Translations under genes and position numbers: made by a program
Origin: Dendrolimus kikuchii
Taxonomy: Eukaryota > Arthropoda > Insecta > Lepidoptera > Lasiocampidae
Reading direction: 5' to 3'
Assembly (NCBI GenBank): GCA_019925095.2
Contig: CM034398.1
Location: 1,932,001-1,996,000 of the forward strand
Length of the DNA: 64,000 nucleotides
Notes under the pieces: generated by a model
Seen by the model: only the letters and a program-made list of their open reading frames with translations
What the model was told of the DNA's origin: nothing
Databases searched by the model: none
Shown: in pieces, positions 1-11,992 of the stretch
Position numbering within the stretch: the stretch's first letter is position 1
Layout of the letters: each line of letters starts with the position of its first letter

Positions 1-239
1 GCTATTTTATTTTATTTATACCTATTAATTATTAAAACCTAACTAAACGTCTATCTTTTTTATCCCTGAGTTTACATCTAAGAGAATCGCACAAAATTTT
101 TACTTCCTTCGCGTTTTTACTAATTCAATATGTGATATATAGAATACACCTTTCTAAATTTCGTTCATACGGACGCGGTAGTTTCAGAGAAAAAGAACTG
201 AAATATAAAGATAACTCGACGACATCTATGGTTTTTTAA

Positions 240-550
240 ATTATTTTTTTTATTACGTGAGTTTAGCAAACAGGCAGACGGCCCACCTAACGGAAAGAGG
301 TTACCTTCACCTATGGACATTTGTAACACCAAAGGTGCTGCTAATGTGCTGTCGCTCACTAAAGGGAAACTGGAGCCTAGCCACTAATGCCGGAACACAA
401 CTCAATGTTGTTATGGTGGCATGCTTTAGACCACGGGTGGTAGCCATCCAGACAGGCAAATACCCTATATCCATAGGCGATGGTAACCGCTTTCCATTAT
501 GTGGGCCGTCTGCCTGTCTGCTGAACTCCTGCAATAAAAAAAAATAAAAA
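240..550. repeat. family A repeat, two fragments in opposite orientation
   Basis: Family A is a roughly 330-bp repeat starting GTGCAGGAACGGAGAAAG and ending CTCCTGCAATAAAAAA with an A-rich tail (SINE-like polarity, no pol III boxes recognised). Here 240-467 is a minus copy and 468-550 a plus-orientation 3' fragment, meeting head to head. Confidence 0.8.
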
Positions 551-862
551 AAAACTTAGTCAATTTATTATGATATAAAGTTCTAACTTAAAAATATAAT
601 AAAACTAAAGGATAATTTTAAAAATAAATAAACTATACTATAAACAAAGCTATACTTACAAAATAACATAAATCTATAAATAAAAAATTTACTCCAAATC
701 GCTATCGGCGGGGAGCGTGTCCAAAATGCTAGCCGCATTTCCGCGTTGGATGGTGCAAACCAGCCTTTTGGCCACGCGAGACCTCGCGCGTTCTTATTAT
801 CCCTCCGTTTAGAATTAAAATATTCCTCAATCGTATAAAATACCGTGCGTATCAGCCACTTG

Positions 863-965
863 TTCGACGGATTTTTCGTTATTTGGTACTATGTTATCGG
901 TGTCTGGGATCGGCCCCAGAGTTGTCAGTTGTATGTTACCCATAACAGAAGCGTAACACTAATAC
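863..965 (+). repeat. tRNA-SINE 1 fragment
   Basis: Shares GGTGTCTGGGATCGGCCCC and TTACCCATAAC..AAGCGTAAC with the fuller copy at 30954-31193. 5' and 3' parts are missing. Confidence 0.65.
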
Positions 966-1339
966 GTTTTTATTCGCGCAGGAACGAAAAATTTTTTTTT
1001 TTTTTTGTGGCGAGGGAAAATGCTTAACCGATTTACGCACAAACTGGGTCGTTGCTAGGGGAACGACACGCGTCGGTCGGGGGCGATAACACTGCAGCAA
1101 TAGTATGCTCTTGGCAGCGCTCCGTCCGCGATCGACGTCACAGAATAGTGTGGAAGACTCCGAGCGTTGCTACACGAGCGAGCAACCCCAATACCCACTA
1201 AAAACCCCCTCCTCCCTGACGACCCTGCGCTTTGTATGTGTTGGAAAGGCTGAGATTTAGAACATAGTTACGCCCAGCCGATCAGGAACGAAAAAATAAT
1301 ACATTTACTGCGGCCAACCACACAGCACGACAACCCACA

Positions 1340-1567
1340 CAGGTGGTAGGGCATTCGTATGACTGGATGGCTACCACCCCTGGTCTAAAGTATGCCCCCG
1401 TAACAACCTTGAATTGTGTTCTGGCATTAGTGGCCAGGTACCAGCCTCTTTAGAAAGCGGTAGCACATTGGTAGCACCTTTGGTGTTAGTAATATCCAAA
1501 GGCGACGGTCACCGCTTTCCATCAGGTGGGCCGTCTGCCTGCCTGCTGAACTCATGCAATAAAAAAA
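1340..1567 (+). repeat. family A copy
   Basis: 5'-truncated plus-orientation copy, from GGTGGTAGGGCATTCG to the CAATAAAAAAA tail. It is followed at 1568-1622 by a tRNA-SINE 1 tail fragment (GCTTAATTTGGGGATATGC). Confidence 0.8.
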
Positions 1568-1622
1568 CATGCTTAATTTGGGGATATGCAATGTGTATGT
1601 TTGTCTGTCGATTTTTATTATA

Positions 1623-3292
1623 GATGAAAGTGATAATTTGATAAGAATTTGTTACGATCTTTTATTCATAACTGCGTGAGTCAAGTCGTCGCAAAAAGAT
1701 GACGTGTCAAAATTTCGTGCAGGGGCCAGCAAAAACATATCCGTCAATTACTAGTTATGTTGGTAATGTAACTAAGATAACACATTAAAATAAAGTTTTA
1801 CTTATGCATTAGCATATTAATTCTTAAAATGTTTCTCCGTATGTAAATTTATTTAACAATGGCGTAAATTGAAACGACCTACTTTAAAGTTCTTCGTTTC
1901 TTGTATTTAGAACCCACATTCGTGTGCTGGTAACTTTGCATGTTTTGACTTTCATCTGGGGGTGCAATATTAATATTCTCATTAATGTATCATAACAATG
2001 AAGTTCTTTTTTGATGTAAGGCCTGGGTATATATACAATTAAACGTTATGATTCAGTCATGTGAGGTTTACACCTCGAGCTGGTGACCAGGTCTTCATTA
2101 TGAGACAGGACCATTAAGTCTAAAGAGTTAACAAATTACCTTTTGTTGCATATTTAACAAGGTTTCGTAAGACTTGTTTGCCAAATGGAGATAATAGTTT
2201 CTCATGCTCTAACAAGTTAAAGCAAGATGGAATTTTATCCATTTGAAAATGTTTTCCAAAAGTTTTTAAGAATAGAAATATAGTGTCCAAAGCTGGAGTT
2301 TATATCTTTTATAAAATATACCTCGTTCCCGCCAATTCCTATATTTATAATTAAGGCTTGGAACATAAGTCTTTCTATAAACTTTAGAAATGTAATAGTA
2401 ATTGACTAGAATATCAGTTTTATTTTCTTGGTTATGTAGACTTAATTCCTTTGCCTGTCATTGTGACAAATTTAACAACAATTAGATGCCATTTGAATTT
2501 CATTTATCAGCAATGTTGCCACTAAATAATTTATCTTATATTTAGTGACTTATGAAAGTCGATAACGATTCTTTAAAAATCTTGTTTTTTTGAAAACTTT
2601 TTTGAGTAAAAGAATAAATTTTGTGGAATTTTAAATTGGGTGATGGACAAAGATTTGAAAGCTAAAAATTAATTACAGTTACCCTGCTGAATGTATTTTA
2701 TTTCCGTCAATTTATAAGAGTAAATATTTTGGGTTCGCAACTTACTACCTAACGATGTCGGCAGGCCATCGTATATTTTCGTCTTTTATTCCAGAACGTC
2801 CGCTGTCATCAATGAAGTAGCTAACTAATTATTTTTTTACCATCATATGGTATACTCACTACATTCTATTTCCTCCTTTTTCTAAATAAGAGTACTCTAA
2901 TAAGAAAAAGAGCCATAATTGATAAAAATACCACTCTGGACGTTAGCTCCTATTTAAAGCATTGTCAAGGCTTTATTGATTATGAAGAATAAATGTCTGA
3001 AAAAGTGTTTAAATACACTCAAGTTAATCATAAAGTTAATAATAATGTTGCAACTTGTGCCAATAAAAAAGGGATATATTTTTAAAAATTATTTATTTTA
3101 AGGTACAGTTTCCAAACAAAATTTTCAATATTGACTTTCAAAACCAAACTTATATGATTTAATTATTAGCATCGTGGTAACACTAACATTCAAAATCATT
3201 GTCAATTGTCATTGTCAAATTCACAAAGGATCGAAATCCAGAAATTCTGAATCGTAACCAGCAGGAAAACTATTAATTTTATATTCATAATA
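1623..3292. other. Vps41 upstream region, no gene seen
   Basis: AT-rich sequence without a credible long frame or a family-A/B copy. The only repeat noted is a 70-bp stretch at 2046-2115 also found at 43203-43275. The Vps41 promoter should lie near the right end, but no convincing core motif was recognised. Confidence 0.5.
2046..2115 (+). repeat. short homology block M (copy 1)
   Basis: TCAGTCATGTGAGG, TTTACACCT and CATTATGAGACAGGA are shared, in the same order, with 43203-43275. Flanks differ. Confidence 0.5.
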
Positions 3293-3298
3293 ATGTGA
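3293..3298 (+). promoter_or_regulatory. start-stop upstream ORF (ATG TGA) before Vps41
   Basis: An ATG immediately followed by TGA lies 35 nt upstream of the Vps41 start, in a different frame. If it is in the 5' leader it would be a minimal uORF. The transcription start is unknown, so its presence in the mRNA is unproven. Confidence 0.35.
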
Positions 3299-3333
3299 TA
3301 ATAATTATTAATTGCAAATATTACTTCATAAAC

Positions 3334-3769
3334 ATGGCTGTAAATTTGGAGAGCTGTGATAGTCTGCCTCCGGACGAGGAGCCGAAATTAAAATATGATA
3401 GAATGGAGAATGATGTAAAAAACATACTTTTAAAAGACGCAGTGAGTTGTATTTGTGTTCACACCAAGTTTATTTGTATTGGTACGCAATGGGGCGTAAT
3501 TCATATGTTAGACCACGAAGGGAATATTGTGCCAATAACGCAGGACGGGAGAAACACAGAGTTACAAGCTCATGCGATTGCGGTTAATAGAATATCTGTC
3601 GACCAAAACGGTGACTACATCGCCAGTTGCTCCGATGATGGAAAAGTGGTGGTGTACGGCTTATACAGTGACGATAATACACACAGTTTGAACCTTAGCA
3701 GAGTGGTAAAGTCTGTTGCTCTAGATCCCAGTTATCACAAGTCTGGATCTGGGAGGAGATTCCTGACAG
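3334..3769 (+). CDS. Vps41: Vps41 exon 1 (N-terminus, first WD40-like blades)
   Basis: This exon holds 145 codons plus one base. It carries the PKLKY motif and a beta-propeller-like stretch ending in GRRFLTG, the equivalent of FVTGG in animal homologues. The donor is G|GTAATA at 3770. Phase 1 fits the acceptor at 9871-9872, giving a Gly-Asp-Asn-Lys junction. Confidence 0.93.
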
Positions 3770-6700
3770 GTAATATTGTTTTCTTTAATAATAATCATCT
3801 GCATTTTACTCACTGCTTCATAAATATTTTATAAAAAAAAAAACAATTGTTAAACAGTTATCTGCTAGTATCAATTGAAGGTTGCTTGATGCTTAAATCT
3901 TACGTGTTCCACAATTTAGCTATAGTCCTATCTTACCCTCAGGATTGTAAAGACCATTTTTATGAAATTTATAAAATATTTATAAGTGTCTCTGTAGTAG
4001 CTGGGGTAAGTAAGTGATGTGTTTATCATAAATAAACACATCACTTTCCTTCCATCAAACCTCACCACATTATATCATATTCTTATAAATCACACCAGTG
4101 ACACTGATGGGATGTTCACCCCCATTTTCTTGAGCTCCCACACTCAACTACACAATGGTTCTCTAGAATGTTAATTCTGCATACAAGAATGAATGATCTG
4201 GAGAGAACTTCCTGCTACGGTTTTCCCATTGGCGACTAACCACTTTCAACAATAAAGGTCACATAATATGGCATGTATTAAAGTGATTTTACCAGTTATA
4301 TGAAGTATGGATGATGATACAATTGAAAATAGGAATCATTTAAAATAAAATGATATATTATTTTTAAAAATATATTTTATGTTCCTTTTTTATCTTTAAA
4401 ATATAAAAAATATGCATAACTTAATTGAGCATATGTTTAAACTTTTCAGTTATACACCAATTTCAAGGTCACATCACTAATACTTAAGAGAAAAAAAGTG
4501 TTGACTAACTTAACATTATCATGCTTTATTTGTCTAAAGAAATAACCTGGTTATTGGTGCTTTAAATTGATATAAATTATTTTGATACTCTCACAAGTTA
4601 GTTTGTCAGTATTTACATGAAACTTCAAATTAGGATTCTTAGAAGGGCTCAATTAAAGTTGTAATTTTAAATTGAGGAAAAATAACATATGTATTGCTCC
4701 TATGTGTTTATCAGCGGAATGGTTATCCCAAACTGGAATTAAAATTTACCGATAAGATAATCATTTCAAATATTTGCAACACATGGTGGAAGAGTGCTGG
4801 GTCTATAACCTGATATTGCAATTAGAGCAAATATGAGATTAGAATATTTCTTTAGAGTGATAATATAATTTTTAGCGTTTTATTAAAAAGAACAATATTT
4901 AGATTAAAACCTAAAAATATGAACTTCAATGATATGCCATTTCAAAACTATTTATTAATTATATTGGGAATATTATCATATCTCAGTACAGTTTTTGCAT
5001 ATTTTGACATGTATAATGTAATCAGCAAATGTCTATTAAGAGGATAATTGCACAAACACTCATTTTAGAAACAATGCCTGTTGCTTGGTTTTGTAATTTA
5101 TAGCTAAGTAGTTTTTGACAAAAACAACTGTGACAATATATAACCCTACTCATTTGAACAAGTTATAATTTGTCTATACTAATATTATAAAGAAGAAAGA
5201 GTTGTATCTTTGTAAGGAATTAACTTAAAACTATTGTTTTCAAAAATTCTTTCACAATTAGAATGCTACATTATCCTTAATTAATATAGGCTATATAAAA
5301 ATTAGAGATCCCCACTAAAACTTCAACAATGTCACCCTTCAATCTAAACAAAATATGTGGGGCTAGAATCGGATTATATATTTTTATTTTTTCAGGGCAG
5401 GACATTGTCTGTCGAGACTGCTAGCGTATTATATGCGTAATTAGGCAATTACACATGATTTTAGTAAAATTGATCAATCAACCAATAGTTTTATTTGCAA
5501 AAATTTAGTTTATACAGATGTTACACAATTGTAGATGCTCAGTACATTCTACAACAAAGTGGTAAACAAAATAACTTAAATATTAAAATTAAATTTACAT
5601 AAATTTTTTAGTTCAGAAACTTGTCAAATAAGCTATAGTAATAAATAAAAATAATTATGTCAAAAGAAAAAATTAACAAATAAATCACTAAGCTTTCCCA
5701 TATAGATCATTAAGACCAGCCCTTTTTTGAGAAATTCATCTACAGTATGATTCATGAAATGCAAAATGCATTTGGGAAAATGTATTATTTTAAATTACAC
5801 TTGCATTTGTATGACCTTACAAAATGTTAAAGTCAATGTTACTAAGTATTAGATATTGTTACAATCTAATGTTGACCTACTTCAAATATGCTACAGTAAT
5901 ACTTCCTTTTCATTATTATATTTCATATATATATTTTGTATCAGATCTATTTATATTTTTGCAAAAAAAATACTTAATATCAGCCCATAAATATCCCACC
6001 GCTGGGCTCGGGCCTCCCGTTATAGGGAACGGACAGTATACCCGCCACACTTGTCCAAGGAGGCTTGGCAGGTCTAACACATTGGTTATCTCGATGTGCA
6101 GGTTCTATCATCATGTTTTCCTTCACCGTTGTTAGCACATGGTAATATTAGATCAGAAAACTGCCTAAATGGTGCATGTGTTCCGGCCAGGATCGAACCC
6201 GCGCCTTCTGAGGTTGGAACGCGTGCGCTAGCCATTACGCTACCACGACTTCTACTCAAAAAGGCATGGCTACACGAAAAAAATACTTAAAAAATCCTAA
6301 CTATACTGCCAGCATACTATGAAAGATGAAAATGAAAATATTTTATTTTCAAAAAACACATGTTACAATTTGTAGTTTGTTGTTGGGATCTTCTTTTAAG
6401 TAAAATTTACCTGAATCAGAAGATCCCGCTCTTCCAGAATTTAAATTTTACATTGTATTGTATTTATTACAAGTACTTAGTGTAAAAATATTATTCATGC
6501 TGTATAAGAATGATATTAAAATATAGCCCTATACATATGTATTGTAATTAAAGTTAGTTAATGTGCTTAATTTTCATTAAACACAAAACATAATAATTAT
6601 AACTAAAATTTTGTATCTATACTAATATTATAAAGAGGTAAAGTTTGTGATGTTGTAGGGGGTTTTTTTTTTTTTGCAGGAGATCAGCAGACAGGCAGAC

Positions 6701-9700
6701 GGCCCACTTGATGAAAAGCGGTTACTATCGCCTATGGACTTTGCAACACCAAAGGTGCTACAAATGCGCTGCTGCTCTCTTAAGGGAGACTGGAACCTGG
6801 TCACTAATGCCGGAACACAACTCAAGTTGTTATGGCGACATACTTTAGACCAGGGGTGGTAGCCATCCAGTCGGGCAAATGCCCTACCACCTGGCAATCT
6901 CTCTGGGTAATCTCTGGACTTACTAAACCGATTTTAAAAATACTTTTACTGTTCGATAGCGACGTTAACAGGAAGTGTCGTAGGCTATATAACATGACAA
7001 AACAAAATGTATAATTACAATACTTCTTGGCAAAACAACAGGCGGCCTTATCGCTAAAAGCGATCTCTTCCAGGCAACCTAGCTTAAAAGAAATTCTTAA
7101 CTAATCTGGCGATGTAGGTGAAGCAGAAAAAAGATAGGACTGTACAATTTAAATATACATACTTACACTAATTTATAAATTTAATACATATATATAAAAA
7201 AAATATAATAATATGTACGTATATACAAAATAATTTAAATAAATATATTTGTTAACATTATATGTGACAAGCATTTTATATAATACAATATTTTTTCTTA
7301 TGCTGATCAAAAACTTCTATGTGACTGACACAGATTGGAGTACTAAAAAAGTAAACAGTTGCAAAAAAAAATGTTTCAACTTTTTGATGTCTCTCGATCC
7401 TGTTTAGAATATTGATTAAAAAATTCTAAAGGACCAACCTTCATGAACATTTTTTCAATCTTATATTTTTATTCAGCCAAAAACAAATTTGGTAAATAAA
7501 AAAAGAATTCCGGTTTCCGCAACTCGACGACAAAGCGCCTATTTTGCGTGCGAGGGTGGATGAGGGTTTACTCCATCCAGCCCAGCTCCTCCAGGAAGTC
7601 CACCAGCTTCTTGACGTTACTGAAGACTTCTCGGAGGCTACCTGGAGCGTCCAGATACTTCGCCCTGTATTGGGCCACCTCTCCGCATTCAAGCAGGACA
7701 TGGGCGGCTGTTTCTTCTTCCTCCAAGCATGCTCTGCACAGGGGGCTGTCAGTGACACCTATATTAAAAAGATGTCTGTTAAAATTGCCATGTCCAGTGG
7801 CTGCACTAAAAAATTGGACTTCTTAAAAAGCGTATGGGAAAAGATTTTTGCAATTTCCGACTTCGTAGTTCAGCGACTGTTGGTCCAATAGAAAATTTTG
7901 ATGAAATGAAATGAACTATTTATTCTTGCATAAATGTAGTTGTATACAAGTGTCGTTTCTAGAAATACATGGTTCAGTACATTTTACCAGTTTCACTGGT
8001 GTACAAGGAAGCAGGATCTTAATCGTCATTATTTAAATAGTTAGTTCCTATTTATTTTATTAAGTACCTTTTATATAACCTGGATAATATTTATTACTTT
8101 TATTTATTAGTTATATAGATGTCTGTTTTTTTAAATTATTATTTGATTCTGTGTATGTCAATTTTTTTTTTTGATCAGTATTAGAAACAGGATGTATTGA
8201 CATAAAAAAAATTCTGTAAAACTTTCATATAAAATGTCGTATACATTTTATATGCAAGTTTTTCTGATTGTTGTAACACTAAAACCTGGGTTGGTCCCAT
8301 AGAGCTTTTTGATCAATATCAGAAACAGGATCGATTGGTATCAAAAAAATGTTTTTGTATAAAATGGCCATTTCCTTGCTAACTGTACATTTTTTTTTAA
8401 ATCTGTGAATAGGGATCAACATTTCATTAAAAATTATGGATAGGCTCCTAAGACCATTTCGTGTAGTTGCTACGGTTAAGGTACTTTTCCTTCCTTCCTC
8501 GTTGACAGTTTCCAACCTGTAGAATAAGGCAAACTTTCATGATCACTTTAATGTCATCCAGAATTAATAGTTATGTAATAAAAATTATGTATAATTACAA
8601 TATAGACCAAATATTTTTATTCCAAATCTTTATTACCATCGAATTGCATAAAATATATTACTTTTTTTATAAATTTGTATTTTAGTTTTGCTTTTTAATT
8701 AATAGAAAGTGTTAAATTTCTCAACATTTTTAAATCGCACGATGCGCAGCGAGTTCCATTAGTAGCTAACAACGCCCAAAATGCTCAGTTTCCCGTTCCA
8801 CAAGGCGACTGCGGTCGTTGCGAAAACGTCCCTAATGACGTCATTTTCGATCACACAGCGCTCGCAACGACCCATCGGTCGAAAAGCCGTTCCACTTGGG
8901 TTTACGATTGTAATGCCGGCCAGCAGTGGAACGGGTAAAATCGCGGTCGTGAACGTGGTCGTTGTGAGTCCCTAATGGAACGTAGCCCTGGTCCACAAGT
9001 TCAGATGGCCAATAAAAGCGTATTTCTTGGATGTTTTTATACTTAACAAAATGCGAATGTTGTTGTGTGATGTCAAAGTCCTTGTTCCATAAACGCGTCA
9101 TAGCGGCTTTTAAATCACCCGAATCATGGTTTCAGTTCTGAGGGTCGTCTGGATCGGTGTGTGTTGCAACTAATCGTGTTTCCTGCGATAATTTTTTTTT
9201 ATTGCTGAAGCACAGCAGACAAGCTGACCGCCCAGCTGTGATGGAAAGTGGTTACCGTCGCCTATGGACATTAGCAGTACCACAGGTGCTGCCAATGTGC
9301 TACCGGCCTTGAAGGAGAAACCTGGCCACCGATGCCGGAACACAACTCAAAGTTGTTATGACGGCATACTCTAGACCAGGGGTGGTAACCATCCAGTCGG
9401 GTAAATGCCCTACCACTTGGCTGTGGGTTGTTTTGTCACTTCTTAGGACAGGCCGCCCCAACACAGGAATTGCTATTCTTTTTCCGTTCCTGCACGGAGA
9501 ATTAACGGAAAGTTAGAGTACCAATGGCGTACTTCCCCTTCTCCCTATTTCGGGCCTATCTATTGCATATTCCATTCTTCCTGTTTGATCCTCCCTTCCC
9601 ATCACTCCTATTCCATAAAAAAGGCATACACATTGACTACGCACCTGGTTTTGCAAACGTCAATAGGCAATGGTAACCACTTTCCATGAGGTCGGCCGTC

Positions 9701-11992
9701 ATCTGGCCTTGCCAGACTTGCCGGCTTCGCAATAAAATCTGAAAAAAACATGATTGCAGTTTTATCGTAAATTTTAACATATTTTTATTACGGTTAATAT
9801 AAATAATTAACTAAAAATAATACATACATGCATATTCTCTATTAACTACGCATACATTCGTCGCTGTTACAGGTGACAACAAGCTGACATTGTACGAGAA
9901 GACCTTCCTGAATCGCCTTCGGCCCACAGTCCTTTGCGAGTGTAAAGGATATGTTCAAGCCATCGCCTGGCACGACAGGTTCGTTGCGTGGGCTAGCGAA
10001 GTTGGGGTACGAGTTTACGACCTGGTGGCGAGATGCTCATTAGGCCTCATCCAGTGGGAGAAAAGCCCTAACAGATCGATCGAAGACTATCGCTGCAACC
10101 TGCTCTGGTCGGCCAAAAAAACCTTAATGATTGGCTGGGTTGATACCATTAGAATATGTGTGATCCGGAAACGTAGTCAAATCGAACTCCAAACTCGTGA
10201 CGTAACTGAGTACCTGGTTGACCCAATATACACTTTCCAAGCTGATTATTACATTGGTGGTTTAGGTCCTCTAGATAATCAGTTAGTCCTCTTAGGTGTA
10301 CCGAAAGAATTAGACCCGGAAACAGGTAAGTCGCAACGGCCGGTGCTAATAGTTGCTGATTATAAAGACTGTGAATTTTGTGAAGTGTCAACAGACACAT
10401 TGAGTATAAGAGGTTACGAGGAATATAATTGTAATGATTATTATTTAGATATGCTTATAGAAGAAAAAAGGTTTTTTATTGTGTCTCCTAAAGATATTAT
10501 TATAGCTTGTCCCTACGATATAGACGATAGGGTTAAGTGGTTGATGGAACATGGTAAATTTGAGAGAGCTATGGCGGTACTAGAAGAAGTAGGTGGAAAG
10601 ACATCAGAACATTCTGTTGAGATGGTAGGTGTACAATATTTGGATCACTTAATTTCTGAAAAGTTTTTTGAGAATGCTGCAAAATTGTGTGCTAGAATAT
10701 GCAAAAACAAGGCACAGTGGGAGACACAATTAAAAAAGTTTGAAGATGTAAAACAATTGAGAGCCGTAAGTGCTTACGTTCCGAAAGCGCCTGACCAAAT
10801 ATTAAGTCCATACAATTATGAGAAGATACTCTTAGAATTTCTAAAGTCAGATCCGCTCGGGTTCTTAAAAACGGTACAAGAATGGAATCCTGCCTTATAT
10901 AGAACAGAGGTGATCATAAATGAAGTTCTAGGACATCTATTGCTAACGACAGTAGATAAAAACATATATTTGGAAGCATTAGCGCTGTTATACTGTTACC
11001 AGAAGAAATACGACAAGGCATTAACTACTTATTTAAGTTTACAGCATAGGTATGTCTTTGATTTGATAACAAAACATGATATGTACAATGTAATCCACGA
11101 CAAAATACTTGGTTTAATGACTTTGGACTGTGATAAAACCATTTCTATACTACTAGATAAGCCAAAACCGTCTAAGGAACTACCAATGCTTATGGTAAAA
11201 CCTAGAATACCTGTCGAAGTCGTGGAGAAACAGCTAGTTAATCATGAACTTTATTTGTTTAAATATCTGGACGCCTATAGCAAAATTGAACCAAATGGTA
11301 GATACCATGGTAAATTAGTAAAACTTTATGCAAAGTATGCCAGAGAAAAACTGCTACCGTTTCTCAAATGCAGTGATAGCTACCCCATTGAGGAAGCTTT
11401 AGACGTCTGCCAGAGCAATGACTTTTACCCAGAAATGGTATTTCTCTTAGGTCGTATGGGAAATACAAGGGAAGCACTGCAAATTATCATAGAAAAACTA
11501 AATGATATAAATCAAGCTATTAGCTTCTGTCAAGAGCAGAATGATAAAGAGCTTTGGATAGATCTAATCAAGCAGACGGTTGACAAACCTGATTATGTGT
11601 CTTTATTACTCAAGAGGATAGGCAATTCTGTTGATCCTAAAATGTTAATAGAGAATATAAAGCCTGGGTGTGAGATAAAAGATTTGAAGGAGTCTCTTGG
11701 TAAAATGATGTCAGATTACCACTTGCAGCTTTCTGTCCAGGAAGCATGCAAAGTGATAACCTTACGAAACTACTTTGACTTGCACGAGAAGCTGATTATA
11801 AATCAGCAGCGCGGTCTTTCTGTTACTGATGAATTCTTGTGCTGTGTTTGTCAAGAGAGGATTATAATCAAAGATTCCTCTAACGCTTCTGATCTTTTGG
11901 TATATAACTGCAGGCATTCTGTTCATATTCAGTGTTTACCTGATGGAGAAAAAATTCAAACGTGTACAGTATGTAGTGCAGTCAAATTGTGA
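3334..11992 (+). CDS. Vps41: Vps41, HOPS tethering-complex subunit (two coding exons)
   Basis: Vps41 is a subunit of HOPS, the complex that tethers late endosomes, autophagosomes and lysosomes through Rab7 before SNARE-driven fusion, and it also serves AP-3 traffic. Joining 3334-3769 to 9873-11992 gives one frame of 851 residues, close to the roughly 850 of animal Vps41. An acidic N-terminus with the family motif EEPKLKYDRM leads into WD40-like propeller repeats (about residues 20-350). A helical TPR/clathrin-heavy-chain-repeat region follows (about 350-780). The last 50 residues form a RING-H2: CCVC, then CRHSVHIQC, then CTVC before the stop. The start is the first in-frame ATG, in a good context (A at -3, G at +4). 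Everything after the propeller start lies in one 2.1 kb exon, which is unusual next to the finely split raptor. Identification is from family knowledge of several collinear blocks; splice sites are inferred. Confidence 0.95.
4012..4046. repeat. perfect hairpin, 15-bp stem
   Basis: AAGTGATGTGTTTAT at 4012-4026 is the reverse complement of 4032-4046, with a 5-nt loop. Probably a MITE core or remnant. Confidence 0.7.
5986..6250 (-). repeat. tRNA-derived SINE 2, minus orientation
   Basis: On the minus strand it starts with a tRNA-like head: GTCGTGGTAGCGTAATGGC (box A) and GCGGGTTCGATCC (box B), then continues through TTCCCTATAACGGGAGG. Other copies are at 31903-32095 and 41334-41535. It is a SINE because the tRNA-unrelated body is conserved between copies. 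Confidence 0.85.
6661..6895 (-). repeat. family A copy
   Basis: T-rich start (tail on the minus strand), then GCAGGAGATCAGCAGACAG through to CCCTACCACCTGG. 5' part missing. Confidence 0.85.
7015..7195 (-). repeat. repeat K (LINE 3' UTR-like)
   Basis: Contains GGCAAAACAACAGGCGGCC and TCGCTAAAAGCGA, shared with 37555-37790, 27670-27800 and, more diverged, 44025-44145. It looks like a LINE 3' end; its coding part is not attached. Confidence 0.65.
7520..7795 (-). pseudogene. LINE ORF2 C-terminal remnant (Jockey/I-like)
   Basis: On the minus strand the frame reads ATGHGNFNRHLFNIGVTDSP, LCRACLEEEETAAHVLLECG, EVAQYRAKYL.. to ..LEELGWME and stop. The C-x2-C..H-x4-C pattern and wording are typical of the C-terminal zinc knuckle of Jockey/I-group LINE polyproteins. 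Only the last 80 or so codons are present, in the Vps41 intron. Confidence 0.75.
7895..8010 (-). repeat. repeat D fragment
   Basis: TTATTCTTGCATAAATGTAG and TTGTATACA are shared with copies near 21776 and 41224. Type unknown. Confidence 0.55.
8060..8735. other. AT-rich intron stretch with a diverged direct repeat
   Basis: Two diverged copies of TTGATCAGTATTAGAAACAGG lie at about 8172 and 8309. No gene or named element recognised. Confidence 0.4.
8752..8982 (-). mobile_element. MITE family J, 231 bp
   Basis: Inverted ends AGTTCCATTAGTAGCTAACA and, in reverse, GTTCCATTAGGGACTCACAA. The body includes a TGACGTCATTTTCGATCACA core. Relatives at 15553-15950, 20966-21220, 31205-31735 and 54343-54412. 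Confidence 0.75.
9190..9745. repeat. family A copy (minus) plus plus-strand 3' fragment
   Basis: 9190-9502 is a diverged near-full minus copy ending CTGCACGGAGAA. 9660-9745 is a plus-orientation 3' fragment (AATAGGCAATGGTAACC to GCAATAAAATC). Between them is about 150 bp with no match. Confidence 0.75.
9873..11992 (+). CDS. Vps41: Vps41 exon 2 (rest of propeller, CHCR helices, RING-H2, stop)
   Basis: The acceptor TTACAG at 9867-9872 is followed by GT GAC AAC AAG, completing the split glycine codon. The exon runs 2120 nt without interruption to TGA at 11990-11992. It includes the conserved LLPFL, ALDVCQ and LLGRMGN blocks of the helical region and the terminal RING-H2 ligands. No intron is seen inside it. 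Confidence 0.95.

Larger units (their letters stand above)
3770..9872 (+). other. Vps41: Vps41 intron 1
   Basis: Bounded by GTAATA and TTACAG. The first 2.2 kb (to about 5985) is AT-rich with no recognised element except a hairpin at 4012-4046. The rest holds a SINE, family-A copies, LINE ends and a MITE listed separately. Confidence 0.85.

Noticed and set aside
689..800. Minus-strand frame ending SILDTLPADSDLE and stop
   Set aside because: Only about 33 codons are open before a stop, and no family is recognised. Possibly a transposase remnant, but unsupported.
8279..8515. 78-codon minus-strand frame
   Set aside because: Overlaps a diverged direct repeat in AT-rich intron DNA; no motif, no support.
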